From the NCBI GenBank assembly GCA_019925795.1, contig CM034300.1, positions 72,705,021-72,769,020 of the forward strand: a stretch of 64,000 nt of DNA. Direction: 5' to 3'. Positions 1 to 12,699 of this stretch are shown piece after piece. The position numbers and the translations under genes are program-made. Position 1 is the stretch's first letter. Each line of letters begins with the position of its first letter. Source of the DNA: Dendrobium chrysotoxum (lineage: Eukaryota; Streptophyta; Magnoliopsida; Asparagales; Orchidaceae). The notes below the pieces were generated by a model. It had not been told where the DNA came from. It made no database searches and worked only from the letters and a program-made list of their open reading frames with translations.

Positions 1-279
1 AGCCAAATTAAGCCCAAATTCACATTCTAATTCATATAGTATTCATGCAACTTTTTAGTCCAACATCATAGGAGTTTGAGGTTGTTGTCTTTAACCTTTT
101 ATATAGTGTTAAGTACACACTTTTTACTAAACACATTATGCGAGATATGCGAGATAATATGCATATATTATGGTGTAATTAATTATCATATTTAATAAAA
201 ATATTTAAAAAGTTAAAAGAATTTAATAAACTAAAATATACTGTTTAAAATTTAATTAAAAGAAAAATAAATTTTTATA
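1..279. other. AT-rich sequence, no gene seen
   Basis: This stretch is AT-rich with no sustained reading frame, no RNA gene and no repeat that I can recognise. Confidence 0.5.
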
Positions 280-440
280 AAACCGGCCGGTTCGTTTCAA
301 CTTGGACCGGTTCAACAGTTCACCGGTTGAATCGTCGGTTTTTGCCGGTTCGATGTAAAACCGATTTTTAAGGTGGATCGGACCGGCCACCTGACCGGTT
401 CACTATTGAACCAGTTCGGTATGGTTTTAAAACAGTGATA
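280..440. repeat. ACCGGTT-rich interspersed repeat
   Basis: The segment carries many copies of ACCGG and CCGGTTC in both orientations and ends in a TTTTAAAACAGTG motif. Similar ACCGGTT-rich repeats with TTTTAAAAC ends are common in plant genomes and are usually non-autonomous DNA transposons. Only one convincing end is visible here, and no target duplication was found, so the class is an inference. Confidence 0.4.
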
Positions 441-616
441 AATTTTTAAATGATTGTTTACTTATAATCTTTTTGATTAAAATAAACTTTATCTTAAGCT
501 CGCTTAATCTTATCTTGTGCAAGGATTTCTTGGGAAACCTAGGTTTATGAAGGTTCCTCCTTTCTCTCGTCACGAGGCTATTTTATGCTCTTTCTTCTTT
601 GTTTTCTCTTTTATTT

Positions 617-1873
617 ATGGATCCGTCTCTGGATTTTCCTCCGCTCAATCCGGCTTCTCATTTGGGTTCCTCACCTGAAAGGGTTTCCTCTGATTCGAAA
701 GATTGGAAGGGGATTTTGACTGCTAGTCATTCCTCTCCCAAATATTTCTCAGTTTCTTTTATTCCGCCTAAAGATAATGTTGCCTTTTTTTAAGATGAAG
801 ATGTTTCTGAAGCATCGAAAGCTTGGGGGTTGACGTTGGTTGGTTATTCCTTATTATGAGGCTTTGCGATCAGCTATGTGAAAAGTCTGGAAGTTAAAAG
901 GTACGTCATCTGTGCTTTCCTTAAATGAGGTTTCTTCTTGCTTAAGTTTTCTTGTCCTAAAGATTTTTATTTATTCTGGACTGGAGGTCCATGATTTTTC
1001 TTTGGAAAACCTTTTATTATTCATCGTTGGTCTCCTTTATTTCGTCATAAACATGAAGAGTTTGATTCAATTCTCTTTGGATTAAAATCTTGGATTTATC
1101 GTTGGTTTGTTAGACCTCGATGGGGATTTCTAAGGTGGCTAGCTTAGTAGGAGTTCCTGTTGCCGTAGATGTTCTTACGACAAAAGAGGCTTTCATTTGC
1201 GTGTGTTTGTGTTATAGTTAATAAATATTCTCCTCTTCCTAAGGAAATTAATATTTATGTTGTTGGAGATATTCTTTCTTTAAAATTTGTATATAATAGA
1301 AAATCAGTTCCGTGTTCTGGCTGTGGTTCTATTGTTCATCCTCCTTCGTTGTGTCATACTAATCCTCAAATTTCCACTACCTTGAATGAACCTGTTAGGG
1401 GAAGAAGTCGTAGTAGGAAGGCTTGGGTGGCCTCTTCCTGTCCTTCTGTTCCTAGTAATTTTGTTTAGCTTTCGTATTCTTCTTTTTCTGACTAATTGAA
1501 AAACTCTGAAGTTTAACATGCCTCTTCTTTGGTTAAGCATGTGGAGGTCTCCTCCCTGGCGGTGACAATGGATATTCCTAATTTGAATTCACTGCTTGAA
1601 GATCCTTCTCCTATTGATGTTACTACTAATTTCAATGTTTTTAAGTCATCTCTTGATACTAATGTTCATAATAAGTTTCAGATCTTGCAATATGAGGATC
1701 TTTCCTCTCTTGAAGAGCAAAGAGGTGAAACTATTTATTCTAATCCTAAAGGTCAATCCTCACAAACTATTAAAATTTCTGATAAAGGAGGAAATCAGAT
1801 TCCTTCTGTTTTGGGTAAGTCTACCATATCTAAGAATGCCAGGAAGGCAACCAATTCCTATATTAAGTCTTAA
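617..1873 (+). pseudogene. LINE ORF1 relic (DUF4283-like, zinc knuckle)
   Basis: The relic begins at an ATG (MDPSLDFPP...) and ends at a TAA at 1871-1873. The N-terminal piece, the zinc-knuckle piece and the C-terminal piece all lie in the same frame, interrupted by in-frame stops and possible short shifts around 800-1160. A CX2CX4HX4C zinc knuckle is visible (CSGCGSIVHPPSLC, about 1312-1353). Upstream, residues resembling the VWKLKG and L-E segments of plant LINE ORF1 proteins (DUF4283) can be read with stops. ORF1 proteins of this kind bind the element's RNA. It is non-functional here. Confidence 0.7.
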
Positions 1874-3796
1874 TGTTTTTGCTTAATATTGCATTTTAGA
1901 ATGTTAGAGGTTTTAATAGTTTGGATAAAGTCATTTCTTATAAAAATCTTGTCGGTTATTTTAATATAGATTTTCTTTGTATTCTTGAGGCTAAGATTAA
2001 TTTTATTTTAGTGGATGATCCTTGGTTTTCTATTAAGCACAAGGTTTTTCAAATAGAAGACAACTGTAATAATTTTATTTAATCTAATCCTGGGAGGATT
2101 TGGTTGAAATGGAATGCTGTTAATGTTTCTTTCATTCCTATTTTTTTCTTCCAGCTAGTTGATTCATGGTTCTTTAATGTTCTTCTTTTTCTATTCTTAT
2201 TACATCTATTTATGCTTCTAATTCTCATATTGATAGATTAGATTTATGGAAAGATATTATTACTTTGGCTATTGATATATTTTTTCCTTGAATTTTGTTG
2301 GGTGATCTTAATTGTTGTAGATATTTTGAGGAGAAATCTGGGGGGAATATGATTCTTAATAGCAAATTATGGGACTTTAATAATCTTATTTTTAATATTA
2401 CGTGCAAGATCTTTCCTTGGTGAATTTTTTTTACACTTGGTTTAACCAGAGGAGTGATTTTCCTATTCATATTAATCTTGATAGGGTTTTGGTAAGTGAC
2501 CACTGGTTGGATTCTTTCCCATTCTATTTTTATTGTGTGGATAAGCTAAGATGTTCTGATCACTCGCCTCTTATAATTTGTAATCACCAAAACAAGAAAA
2601 TTAATCATAGATTTATTTTTAAAAAATTTTATCCAAGAAGCATGAGTTTTGAGATTTACTTGTTAACATTTTTGAGCCGCTTCGATTGGTAGTCCTATTA
2701 GTAATAGCTATTTTAGGCTGAAGAAGCTTAAGGGTTTCAAGTCCAGCATTCGGTCTCTTCTAATTCTATTTCTGCCTCTATTGATGATCTGAGTAAAAAA
2801 CAAAACTATTTGTTGCAGTATATTCAAATCTCTCCTAATAATCATCAATTAAATATCTCTTTAAAGGAGATGAATTCTCTGCTAAATCATAATATGTCAT
2901 TATGGACCTTTTGGATTATTTAGAGGGCTAAAGTGAAATGGCTTTCTTATGGAGAAGATGATTTGAGTTTTCTCTATTCCATAATTCATTCTAGATAGAA
3001 TATTAACATAATTAAAGCTATCTTTACTTCTGAAGGGATAATTTAAGATCCTAAATGTATTTCTGATGCTTTTGTTCAGTACTTTAAAAGGTTCTTTAAT
3101 TCTCCAAAGCCTCCTCTATCTTCCACTTTTTCTATTCCCATGGATAATATAATTCCTACTGATTTTCTTCATTCCTTAAGAAGTTCTATTACTATTGAAG
3201 AAATTAAGCAGGTTGTTTTTTCTGCACCTTCCTCTTCCGCTCTAGGTCTTGATGGCTTTACTTTTGAATTCTTTAAAAGCTCTTGGGATATTATGGGTCG
3301 TATTTTTTACAAAGCTATTTTGCATTTTTTTGTCAGCTTCTGATATCACTAGGGCTACTAAAGCTTCTATTATTGCCCTTATTCCTAAAAGTAGTCATAT
3401 CTCTCAAATTTCTAATTTTAGGCATATTTCTTTATGCAATATTTTTTATAAAATTGTGGATAAAATATTGGCTAATTGTATGAAGCATATTATGCCTTTT
3501 ATTATTCATCCCAACCAGACTGGTTTTATTAAGAAGTGAATTTTTATAGATAATATTTTACTGGCTTCTGAATTATTGAGGGAATTTAATTATAAGGTTA
3601 AAGAAAAGTATTTTTGTGCTAAGCTTAATATTCAAAAGGATTTTGATACTATTTCTAGATATTTTCTTTTATATAGAATGGCACAGGAGGGTTTTCCTAG
3701 TCTTTTTATTTCTTAGATTAAGGGTTGTATTAAGGATATTTTCTTTTATATTGCTTTTAATGATTCTTTAGATGGATTTTTTTAGTTCTTCCTCTT
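1873..3796 (+). pseudogene. LINE ORF2 relic: endonuclease and N-terminal RT
   Basis: The frame begins near 1876 with an L1 endonuclease start (NVRGFN, then FLCILEAKI) and shifts between frames. The C-terminal endonuclease signature SDHSPLIICNHQNKK is at about 2558-2602. RT motifs follow: GLDGFTFEFFKSSW near 3246 and FRHISLCNIFYKIVDKILANC near 3418. In-frame stops occur throughout. The rest of ORF2 lies beyond the insertion at 3797-7404. Confidence 0.75.
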
Positions 3797-4035
3797 ATTG
3801 ACCTCTACATAAATTTTTTTTTAAAAAAATATCATTACCATGTACGTCATCCCTACAAACCCTGCAAAAATCTCACCAAAACCACTGCCTCCGGCGCCGA
3901 AGCAGTCTCTTCCCAGATTTCTTTCAATGTAGCTCATCGATCGAGCCCTGCTCGTCATTAAAATGAGAACAAAAATGAAGTTTATTTGTTTCTTCTTCCA
4001 CGACATCTGAACTCCACTTGTACCGACCTAAGATC

Positions 4036-4873
4036 CCGTATACTAGGGCTGCAAATGAACCGAGTCAAGTCGAGTATGTCTGTGTCCATGTTTGAGCTCT
4101 TTATTATCGGCTTGTTCAAGTTCGGTTCGAGTTTTATTTGAGCTTTTTTATTTGTGTTCAAGCTTGGTTCATTTAAATTAATGGGCATTCATGTTTGGTT
4201 CATGCTCAATTCATTTCATGCTTATCGAGCTTTAAACAAACAAGCCTTATCGAGCTATAAACGAGCTTTACTTCTAGATGTATATTAACTTAACAAACAA
4301 GCCTTATCGAGCCTTTTAACAAATAATTACCTTCGAGCTTATTCGTGAACATATCTAGCGAAGTTTTTTAAACTATCAAATAAGCTCGTTCACAAACATA
4401 TCTAATGACTATTTTTAAGCTATCAAATAAGCTCATTCATGAACATATCTAATTAGTTTTTGCAAGCTACAAAATGATATCATTCACGAATTAATGATCT
4501 ATGATTCATCTTATATTTATTCAGAGAACATGCTGTTCGTGATTTTAGGCTGATGCAAGAAGTAAAAATAAATTATTAAATTTAATGATATATATATTTT
4601 AAAACTATAATATAGTTCTAATCAGGCTTCTTAGTTGAGCTCTAATCGAGCTTCTTAATGAGCTTGTTCATGAGCTTTAAATGATACTGCTCATGAACAT
4701 AAATGACTCGATCGTCAAGTTATTCAAGCTCGTTTATTTAGTTATTGAGTATTTATCAAAAGTGTTCAAGCTCGTCCATTTACCTTATCAAACAAACATG
4801 AATAAGCTCTTTATCGAGCCGAGCCACGAGTAGCTCATCGAACGCTCGATTCATTTACAACCCTATCATATAC
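4036..4873. mobile_element. Non-autonomous hAT-like element with 8-bp target duplication
   Basis: The element spans 4044-4865. Its ends are imperfect inverted repeats of about 21 bp: TAGGGCTGCAAATGAACCGA on the left and, reverse-complemented, a version differing at a few positions on the right (ending CATTTACAACCCTA). The flanks are CCGTATAC (4036-4043) and TCATATAC (4866-4873), matching at 6 of 8 positions, as expected for an old hAT insertion. The interior is a monotonous series of GAGCTCG, CGAGCTT and CATGAACATA motifs with no coding capacity. Confidence 0.7.
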
Positions 4874-7019
4874 ATTCCTATTCCCCTCACTTCCACCTTA
4901 CACAAGCCCTCACATGCCAAACTAGATGCAGCCACCTCTACCTCCGTTCGAATCCCCTGCCCTATTTCATCTCTACCTAGCTGAATCAACTTAGCCGCCT
5001 ACAGTCACCTCTAACTTTAGCACCTTGATTGAAGACCTCCATCTACAAATTGCCTACCTCTGTTGACCTCTTTTTTATATGAGGTCACTAAGATTAACCC
5101 ATACTAAAAAAATAGGCTCTTTGAGCTTTCACTGCATGCTAATTGTTCGATTTAATTAATTGATGTGATTGTTTATTTAATTTAATGCAATCTATGAATT
5201 AATTTGATGGGCGTTAGATTATCTTTAGGTTAGGGATAATTTAAATGCTAATATAATCTTATACATGTGGTCATGCTCATACAAGCTATTTAATTAAAAA
5301 GAGGGCACAAAATCAAGCTTTAAAACTGATAAATTTTTTGTATGTGCTACGTATGCTTAAGTCCCCTTTCGAAATTAAAAGAGCATGGCTAAGTGTGGCT
5401 GATTTGAGCATTTTAATTCTTTTATATAACTGCTTGAGATTATTTAAATGTTACTTGCCTAGGATAACATTGCAGGTTATTCGAGTTTAAATTTTTTATT
5501 TTCATATAATGTAATTTAAATTCAATTGAGTTGTAATTATTAAAGTGACAATGTGAGATGGGATAGATATCCAATCTGGAATTTAAAGAGAAGGGTGACA
5601 TCCCCTAGGGGAGAGTCCCTCTTTATTTGGACATTTAGATTATGATACTTTAAGAATTCAAAGAGAAAAGATAACACCTCTTTCGAGGGGGAGTTTTTTT
5701 TTTCATTTAGATATCCGAACCCGATGAACCCAAAAAGTTTGTAGAAGGATGAAGAAGTGAAGATCGAGAAGAATCTCATTCTCAAAATTACTTCAGTCGT
5801 AGGAGTAGAATCTGGATTGTTGTTAGTGGTACCCGGCCACTTTACTTTCTGTAATTTTTGGGTTGTATATTAAGTCGTACTTATAACATGGACTTTTAGT
5901 TTGAGCATTTAATTTAATTGATTGTTTACATTGATTGCGCTTAGAAATACCTATTTTTCTAATCTTTTTGATTGCATGCCACTTTTGTTTTAGCTTAGAA
6001 TTTGATCAGAGGTTCGTGAGGGCACGTTAAAATATTTTCTACTTAAATTAGTAAAAAAAAATTATCAGGTCAACATAGAAACTCCAATGATTTTAAGAAG
6101 TAAGCTCAGGAATACCGAGGGTTTCATGCATACATTTTAAATATTCTCTTCCTTGTTAGGCACCTCCCTGCTTGCAGGTTCTAGCAGACCACCTGACCTA
6201 TTAGAGTGCAGTCATGTCAACACGATATTATGCAATCTCTAGGATAAAAGTATTTTAAAGCCTTTTTTAAAAACTTCTTCATATTCAAATTTATGCATTT
6301 ATTCAGTCAACTTGCATGCATTGCATTAGAAAAAAATTTAAATGAGTTTAAAATTTAATTGCCTTTTCTTTAAGCATCAAATTATCCAATATCAATCAAG
6401 AGGATAATTAAGATCTACTCTAGATATTGGCCTTATTTCCTCAAACTTAACTAAACAATATCCCTACCACTCTTGTAAAAAGATCGGATGCAACCTCCAA
6501 CATCCCCAATCGCATATGCAAGAACTCGTCAAATTCTTGCAAGCTGACCTCCCAGCATCTCCCTCTCTTACTTCCTTCCCTATCGAACCATAGCCGAAGC
6601 CGCATGCTTCCCTCTAGTCGTTCGCACCGCTGATCCATTCGAAATCCCTGTATCGATCTAACCAAACCTAGTAAAAGGCTTATCTCTTCCTCTGTTTCTT
6701 CCAACCAGTAGCGACCCTTCCACTGCAGTAGTTCCACGCATCCTTTTTTTATTATTAACTGAAGCTTAATCAAACTACTTCACTTAAACTTCGCACATAG
6801 TAACAACCATCATTCCACTCAAGCCTCTCACTCACAAACTTTAAATCAAATTCACTCCACCAAAACCTAATCCAGATAACCCTCTCTCCCTCTCATATTA
6901 TTAGTATTACCATTTTCATTATCATCATTATCATTATTATTATAAAATAAAAAAAGGAAGGGAGAAAAAGAAGAAAAAAAGAGAAAAAAGAAAAGAGAAA
7001 ATAAAAATTTGTGTGCCTC
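4874..7019. other. Non-coding sequence, no gene seen
   Basis: The stretch is mixed AT-rich sequence, then a C-rich part (about 6440-6890), then a purine-rich tract (6950-7015). A short imperfect duplication lies near 5550-5710, with two versions of a 'gggagag / cccctct' segment about 90 bp apart. The open frames here have no recognisable domain and I treat them as chance. Confidence 0.45.
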
Positions 7020-7084
7020 GATCCTTATGCCCTCGACATCGACACTATCGTCATCACCTTGTCGCCAAAGGTATAATGTCCATT

Positions 7085-7400
7085 GAACCCAAAAGTCTCA
7101 AAATTCCTGTTTATCAGTGCTCACGGCGCATCAAAGGACCACCCTACATGCTCTCATAGTGTGGTGGGAGGGAATCTAGTGCAGTGCTTGTAGTGAGGCA
7201 GTAGGCCTCTAAGAGCTCTCATAGCGTGAAAAGGATAATCTTAAGTACCCGTATATGTATTAAAGTGCTTATGAGAAAAAATTGCGCCTTCTTTCAAACA
7301 GGTACCTCGAAGACTCCTACACGCTCTTGTAGCGTGGTAGAATTGAAGACTACAGCTTTGGTGTAACCCGTCACCTATCCTATGCGCTCTCATAGCGTGG
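7085..7400 (+). repeat. Hairpin repeat, CACGC/GCGTG type (diverged copy)
   Basis: Four short inverted repeats occur at roughly 50-120-bp spacing: near 7148 (CATGC...GTGTGG), 7217 (GAGCTCTCATAGCGTG), 7320 (ACGCTCTTGTAGCGTGG) and 7383 (GCGCTCTCATAGCGTGG). The order, spacing and intervening text (for example AAGTACCCGTA and AAACAGGTACC) match a less decayed version at 61350-61740. A purine tract precedes both copies. The parent element is not identified. Confidence 0.6.
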
Positions 7401-7404
7401 TATG

Positions 7405-8952
7405 GAAGGTTGTCCCCTATCTCCTTCTTTATTTTGCATTTTCATGGATGTCTTATCTAATTTGTTAGATGACAAGTCCTCTGTTGATCATTTTGAGGGT
7501 ATGGAGGCTAGTGAGAATTATTTTTCTTATTTTCTTTATATTGATGATGTTGTAGTTTTTGGTAAAGCTTCTATTCTTAATGCTGAGAAATTAAAGGATA
7601 TTTTAAAGTATTTTTCTAAATGTTATGGTCTTTTTGTTAATCATAATAAAAGTTTAGCTATCTTTTCTAAATATACTTTAGTGGCTGCTCATATTTGTCA
7701 AATTTTAGATATTTCTATTTTAATAACACTTTGAAATATATTGGTTTATCTATTTTTCCTAAAAGGCTTTCCACTATACATTTTCAACCTCTGCAAAGTA
7801 GAATTACTGACGTCCTTGCTGGTTGGAAAGCTAAGATTTTGTCTTTTGCTGGTAGACTTACGTTTCTCAAGTTCTTTATTTGTAATATTGTTATTTATTG
7901 GATTAGGAGTCTTATTTTTCCTAAATATTGTTGTAAGTTTATTAGGAAGGTTTATTCTTTTTTTTTTATGGAGATATTAATGCTAGGAATATTCATATTA
8001 TTGCTTGGATGGATGTTTATAAGTCTAAAGGGTTTGGGGGTCTGGGAATTCCTGGTCTTAATTCTTTAAATATACTTACATTTGCTCTCTTATTTGGGAT
8101 ATTTTAAATAATCATTGTTTGTTAGATAGTTGGGTCAAGTATACATTTATTTCTCTTTGGAAGCCTCCCACTCCTAAGGCTTCTACTTTTTGAAAATATA
8201 TTTGTTCCATTGCTAGGGAGATTATGAGCAATATCTCTTTCATTATTCATCCTAATAGCTCTCTCTCTCTTTCTATTGGGACCCCTGGTGTCGGGGTAAA
8301 GCTGTTCATGAGCTAATAAACTCAAATTGTTCTTCTTTTCAGTCAGCTTTGGTTGGTAATTTAATTTCAACTGGTAGTTGGAATTTGCTAGTTTAGTTTG
8401 CTTCTTTTGTTTCTTAGATTGTATCTTCTATCCATATTTCTAATCAATCTGATTCTTGTATCTCATGGGATGGTGTGTTTTCCCACCTTTTAAGATCTTT
8501 CATGCTGCTTTTTATGATGGGCTAACTCAAGTTGAATGGTGCTCATTTATCTGATATAAGAAGTTTGCTTTGCATTTTTCATACTATGCTTGGATGGCAT
8601 TGTTGAGAGGGTTCAAAATTATAGATATCATTTCAAAAAGGAATTTAAATATTCCTATTACTTGTGTTTTATGTGTTAAAACAGAAGAAAGTCATAATCA
8701 TTTATTTTTTGAGTGTGATTTTTCTTTTTTAATCATTTCTGATTTGATGCTTGTCTTAAAGTTCTTTATTCTCAGACCAACTCTGCTTCAAGTTTTAAAT
8801 TTTATCTTCGTTTCTAACTTGGAGAAGGATTAAAAAAGATTATACTTTATTGTTACTTGGTGTTCATTATACTTCATTTGGAGAGAGAAAAATAGGGAAT
8901 TCGATGGAAATTTAATTATGTAATAACTGTTGTTAAACTTATTAAGAAGGCT
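7405..8952 (+). mobile_element. LINE copy 1, segment 2: C-terminal RT to zf-RVT
   Basis: The RT resumes with GCPLSPSLFCIFMD and the catalytic-site region YFLYIDDVVVFGK (about 7531-7569; the LINE motif is usually F/YADD). A zf-RVT-type domain near the end reads CVLCVKTEESHNHLFFECDF at about 8667-8726. The frame is broken by stops. The segment ends at AGGCT (8948-8952), which is the target duplication of the solo LTR that follows. Confidence 0.8.
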
Positions 8953-9124
8953 TGTGGACCTCCGAAAGGACAAACAAACAAACACCATCGCCCCGTGAAG
9001 GGAGACAGTATTGGTTGCCAATGGGAGGGCAGATTCGATCACACATATGATTAACCATTGAGGATAGCGGCTCTCACCAGCACACCCCGATGGGTAATAA
9101 TATATATGATCTAATCACAACGGG

Positions 9125-9206
9125 TTTCCCCCACCCGATACATTAGCTCGAATGGGGTTTATTTGAGAGTGGGATTCGGCTTCCCACGGGCGCAAGCCCC
9201 CGTGGT
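9125..9206 (-). promoter_or_regulatory. Solo LTR 3'-end module: AATAAA between two hairpins
   Basis: On the minus strand, a 7-bp stem CCACGGG/CCCGTGG (9184-9190 with 9199-9205) is followed by AATAAA (9158-9163). A 10-bp stem then follows directly (TCGAATGGGG at 9148-9157 with CCCCACCCGA at 9129-9138; two pairs become G-U in RNA). The giant element has the same order with different stem sequences. A polyadenylation region at the R/U5 border is the natural reading. Confidence 0.65.
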
Positions 9207-11449
9207 TAATTACATCTCGAGCCGGAGCCTGAGAATACTCTCGATTAAGGATTCTATATTATACTTTCTGAATTGGGATTGGCACATAGGGGGAAGACTA
9301 GGAAGTCCTACTCGAAGGGAAAGAGAGGTTCAACTAGGCTTAGTCAACATGCACGGCTCACATCAGCATCCGGAGGGACTAAGGTAGTGAGAAGAAACTG
9401 GAGAAAAATAAATAAATCATGCATTCGAAACATGCAGGAGGGAAGGATGGAGGTGGCGTCATCCGTGTGACGCGGATATGTAGGGTTTAGGGTCTCTGGA
9501 AGACAGAAGACCTACCTACTGATGAGGCGTACTACGGAATAATAGTAGCCTTGAATCCTGAATCTATGGTGGGTTTAGTGTTCTACGCAACACTAACACC
9601 CGTGTCCTAACTAATGCAATGCAAAACCTGGACTTACCCCGGCCTGGAAGGGGGAGCCAGCTAACCACCTAATCGCTTTAAAACCATGCTGTCCAGTCAT
9701 TTATGAAGGATGGGTAGGTGGGTTATAGTTCTCGGAGATAGGGCCGACATCTAGAAGATTTCCTAATTGGTCCCAGACTGATGTTGGGTGAATGCTTCTA
9801 GAGCTAATGCAATTAAAATTTTGATTTAGTTAGTTTCTAATGCAATGCATGCTAGTTAAAGTATCCGAATCAGGTATGCATAGAACTTTAAAAAGGCTTA
9901 TAAAATAATTTTTAGAATTAGACTGGGCTTCCCCAGGTCCGGCACCTCATCCTCATAGGTCAGATTATCCGGACTCTACCCGCAGGCGGAGAAGTGTCTT
10001 ATAGAAGGAAAGAGAGAAATGCGATAATATGCATGCGACCCCGGACGATTCCGGCAATTCCCTAGGTCGTTAAGTTTCTAAATTATTTAAATCTTAAAAT
10101 TTGAATGTAGTTGGGAGTAGAAAAAGTTTTAGTCCTTAAAGAGCCTAACGAAATCCAGGCTAAAACAAAAGCGATATGCAAAACGCCAAGAAACTAAGAA
10201 AAAACAAATAATCCTAGAGGCACACAATCATAAAACACATCAAAAATTATCCAAACAAATTAATAAATGTCCATAGGCCAACTGCCCTTAATTACAACCC
10301 AGGGTCTGCAGAAAATTAAAGTGGTCGGGCACCACTGCCAACAACCCGGATTTCTAATCCTAAGATTGACGCAAGTTATTTTGAGTGGGATACTCTCGGT
10401 CTTCATCTTCTTGATCTTCTCTTTCTTAGACTCCTTGGATCTGAGCTTCCTCGGACTCCTTGGACCTCAGCTTCCTTGGACTCCTCGGGTAGTAGAATAA
10501 TCCAAATTTGGATTCTCAAACAAAAAAGGACTATCCTCATATTGGGTGTCCTTTTCTCTTTGGGCATCCAACCTTTGGATTCTTGTATCCCCACTCAAAA
10601 TAAACTTTCACAACTCAATACCAAGTTACAAACTATTTACATTAAATGAAAGCAGTAAATCTAGACTCTCCTGCAAGGTTATCCTAATAAAAATCAACCC
10701 AAGCAATTTTATATTATCCCAAATAATTTATATAGGAATGAAAATACTCATCACAGCCACACTTGGCCATGCTCTTAAATATTTGAGGGCTAAGCAAGCT
10801 CTGGAGCACCTGTAGCAATTTATAATGACTTTCAATTAGCCCTCATTTATTTAGGGGGGCTGAGCAATTTCTGAAGCACCTGCATAAAACAGCATTAATT
10901 TTTAAATCATGATTATTGCCCCCCTTTTTATTTAACGCTGCATGAGCATGGCCACCTGCAGGAGACATTGTTAGTATCAACCTCGATCCTAACATATGGG
11001 TAGTCTATCGTGCAATCACATCAATTTCCAGAGTGCAGTAAAAGTAAACAAACGCACCAGCATCATCTCAATCACACCATGCAGTGAAATCTCAAAAATC
11101 TCGGCACACAACAGAAAAGTAAACACCGGCCTAGCCTAGGTCTAGAAGTGGTGCCCTAACAAACCATCTAGATGTGTGTGAAAAGCTGTGTAGCTGAGGT
11201 AGATCCTAGGCTGGGTAGTTAGTTACAGTTACCTGCTGTCCAAGTTGGTTGTAGGTATGAAAAGGGAAGTTTTATTTAAAGTCCAAATATTAATGAATTG
11301 AGATTTATCTTAGTTGATTTAATGTGTGGATCGATTTTAGTTCTTAGGGTAATAATATTTGAAGTTTAAATTACATTAGTGAGTTTTAGGGGGTTCGGGG
11401 TCCACCTATACACTAAGTAAAAGGGGGCCCAAAATTAACTTTTTGATTA

Positions 11450-11910
11450 AAGGGTATCTACAACTAGCTAATATTTCTATAAAATACTAGGCCTTAACCT
11501 GATCAGTTAGACAGTTAGTATGCCCAATTTGGATTCTCCTATCCAAAGTTATGAATTTCTGAAGTTTTGGTCTTGTTTTAAACTAAGTTTGACCGGATTG
11601 TTGACTTTTTGATTTAAGTTGATTTCTGGACACCTAATATTTTTAACAAATACTAGACCTTAATATGAGTTGAATGCCTTTGAGTTTGCCGGATTTGGAG
11701 TTTCCTACGCAAAGTTATGAATTTTAGAAGTTTCGGGCCCTAGACTATAGGCTACGGTTGACCGAAGAGTTGACTTTTTATTTTAGGTTGATTTCTGGGC
11801 ACCTAATATTTTTAACAAATACTAGATCTTAATATGAGTTGAATGCCTTTTAGTTTGCCCATTTTGGAGTTTTCTGTAATTATTTATGATTTTTAGAAGT
11901 TGGGGCAATT
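11450..11910 (-). repeat. Three imperfect copies of a ~169-bp unit inside the solo LTR
   Basis: The phrase GATTTCTGGRCACCTAATAT recurs at 11621 and 11790 (169 bp apart), and a more decayed copy precedes it near 11455. Each copy continues through TTGAATGCCTTT and AAGTTATGAATTT. This is ordinary internal tandem growth of an LTR. Confidence 0.6.
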
Positions 11911-12699
11911 AAATGAATTATCGGAATTGCCTAATTAGGGGTATTTTGGGGGTTTTGGCCCAAATCAGCTCCAAACTGATTGGAATCACCCCCAAAGGTC
12001 AGGGATGACCTAAGAAGGTGTTCCCAAGTGTTTGGGAAAAATTTGAGATTTTTAATAATTTTTAATGATTTAATTAAGGCAAAAAGGTGATTTTTGATTA
12101 AGGTTGAATTAAAGTCCAGATTAAGGTCCAATTAAGGGGCCCTAATTATCTAAGGTTGGGGACTGAATTCTGGAGAGTTTGAGGTATTATGGGTATTTTT
12201 CTGATTTAAAATAGATTTATTATATTTTTCCGAAGTTTCTAAGGCTTAATTAACGGGTAAATTAGGGTTTGCTAATTAAGTGTTTTTAAAGAGTCCAGAA
12301 AATTCCTAGAAAATTCTGAGGGGCTTAGGATGTCACTGAGTTTAAGTGTTTCAAGTTTCAAGTCATTCAGGGTTCTACCCTAATTCCTGGAATTTTTCTA
12401 AGTTTGCTAGACGGGTCCTTAATTGTTGTCCTTAGGGTGTCACTACGTTATATAGGAATGAAATGAAGTAACTAACCCTTAGGCATAATACAGAGGGTAA
12501 ATGCAGCAAATATAAACACACCAAGCCATGTCCTTAGATCTAGGAGAGCCTAGGCTACGTGCTTGTGCAACCTACACATGCAAGGACTACGAAAACACTA
12601 AGTAAAGAAACCTAATGAAGTGATTAGTGAATGATTGGGACACAATCATTCACTAATCCTTCTCCCACATGAATTCTGTTCACATACAGGTCCTAGGTT

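Larger units (their letters stand above)
545..3796 (+). mobile_element. LINE (L1-type) copy 1, segment 1: ORF1, endonuclease and start of RT
   Basis: This is the 5' part of a decayed plant non-LTR retrotransposon. It holds an ORF1 relic, an endonuclease-like region opening with NVRGFN and closing with SDHSPLI, and the first half of a reverse transcriptase (FRHISLCN, a form of the plant LINE FRPISLCN motif). It stops abruptly inside RT near 3796, and the next RT residues (GCPLSPSLFCIFMD) resume near 7405. The second copy at 18376-22165 runs through this junction without a break, which shows the interval between is an insertion. Frames are broken by many stops and shifts. Confidence 0.85.
3797..7404. 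other. 3.6-kb insertion in LINE copy 1, unclassified mosaic
   Basis: The uninterrupted LINE copy 2 places this block between two adjacent RT codons, and about 10 bp of LINE sequence is missing at the junction. No clean terminal repeat or target duplication is visible at the outer ends, so the block may be a deleted element or several nested ones. It contains a hAT-like element (4044-4865), a two-copy imperfect duplication near 5550-5710, a purine tract (6950-7015) and hairpin-bearing repeats (7085-7400). I found no coding region in it. Confidence 0.55.

Noticed and set aside
6447..6773. 108-codon minus-strand frame
   Set aside because: It lies in the unclassified insertion, has biased composition and no recognisable domain.
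9163..9470. Overlapping 74- and 65-codon plus-strand frames
   Set aside because: They lie antisense across the 3' end of the solo LTR and have no domain.
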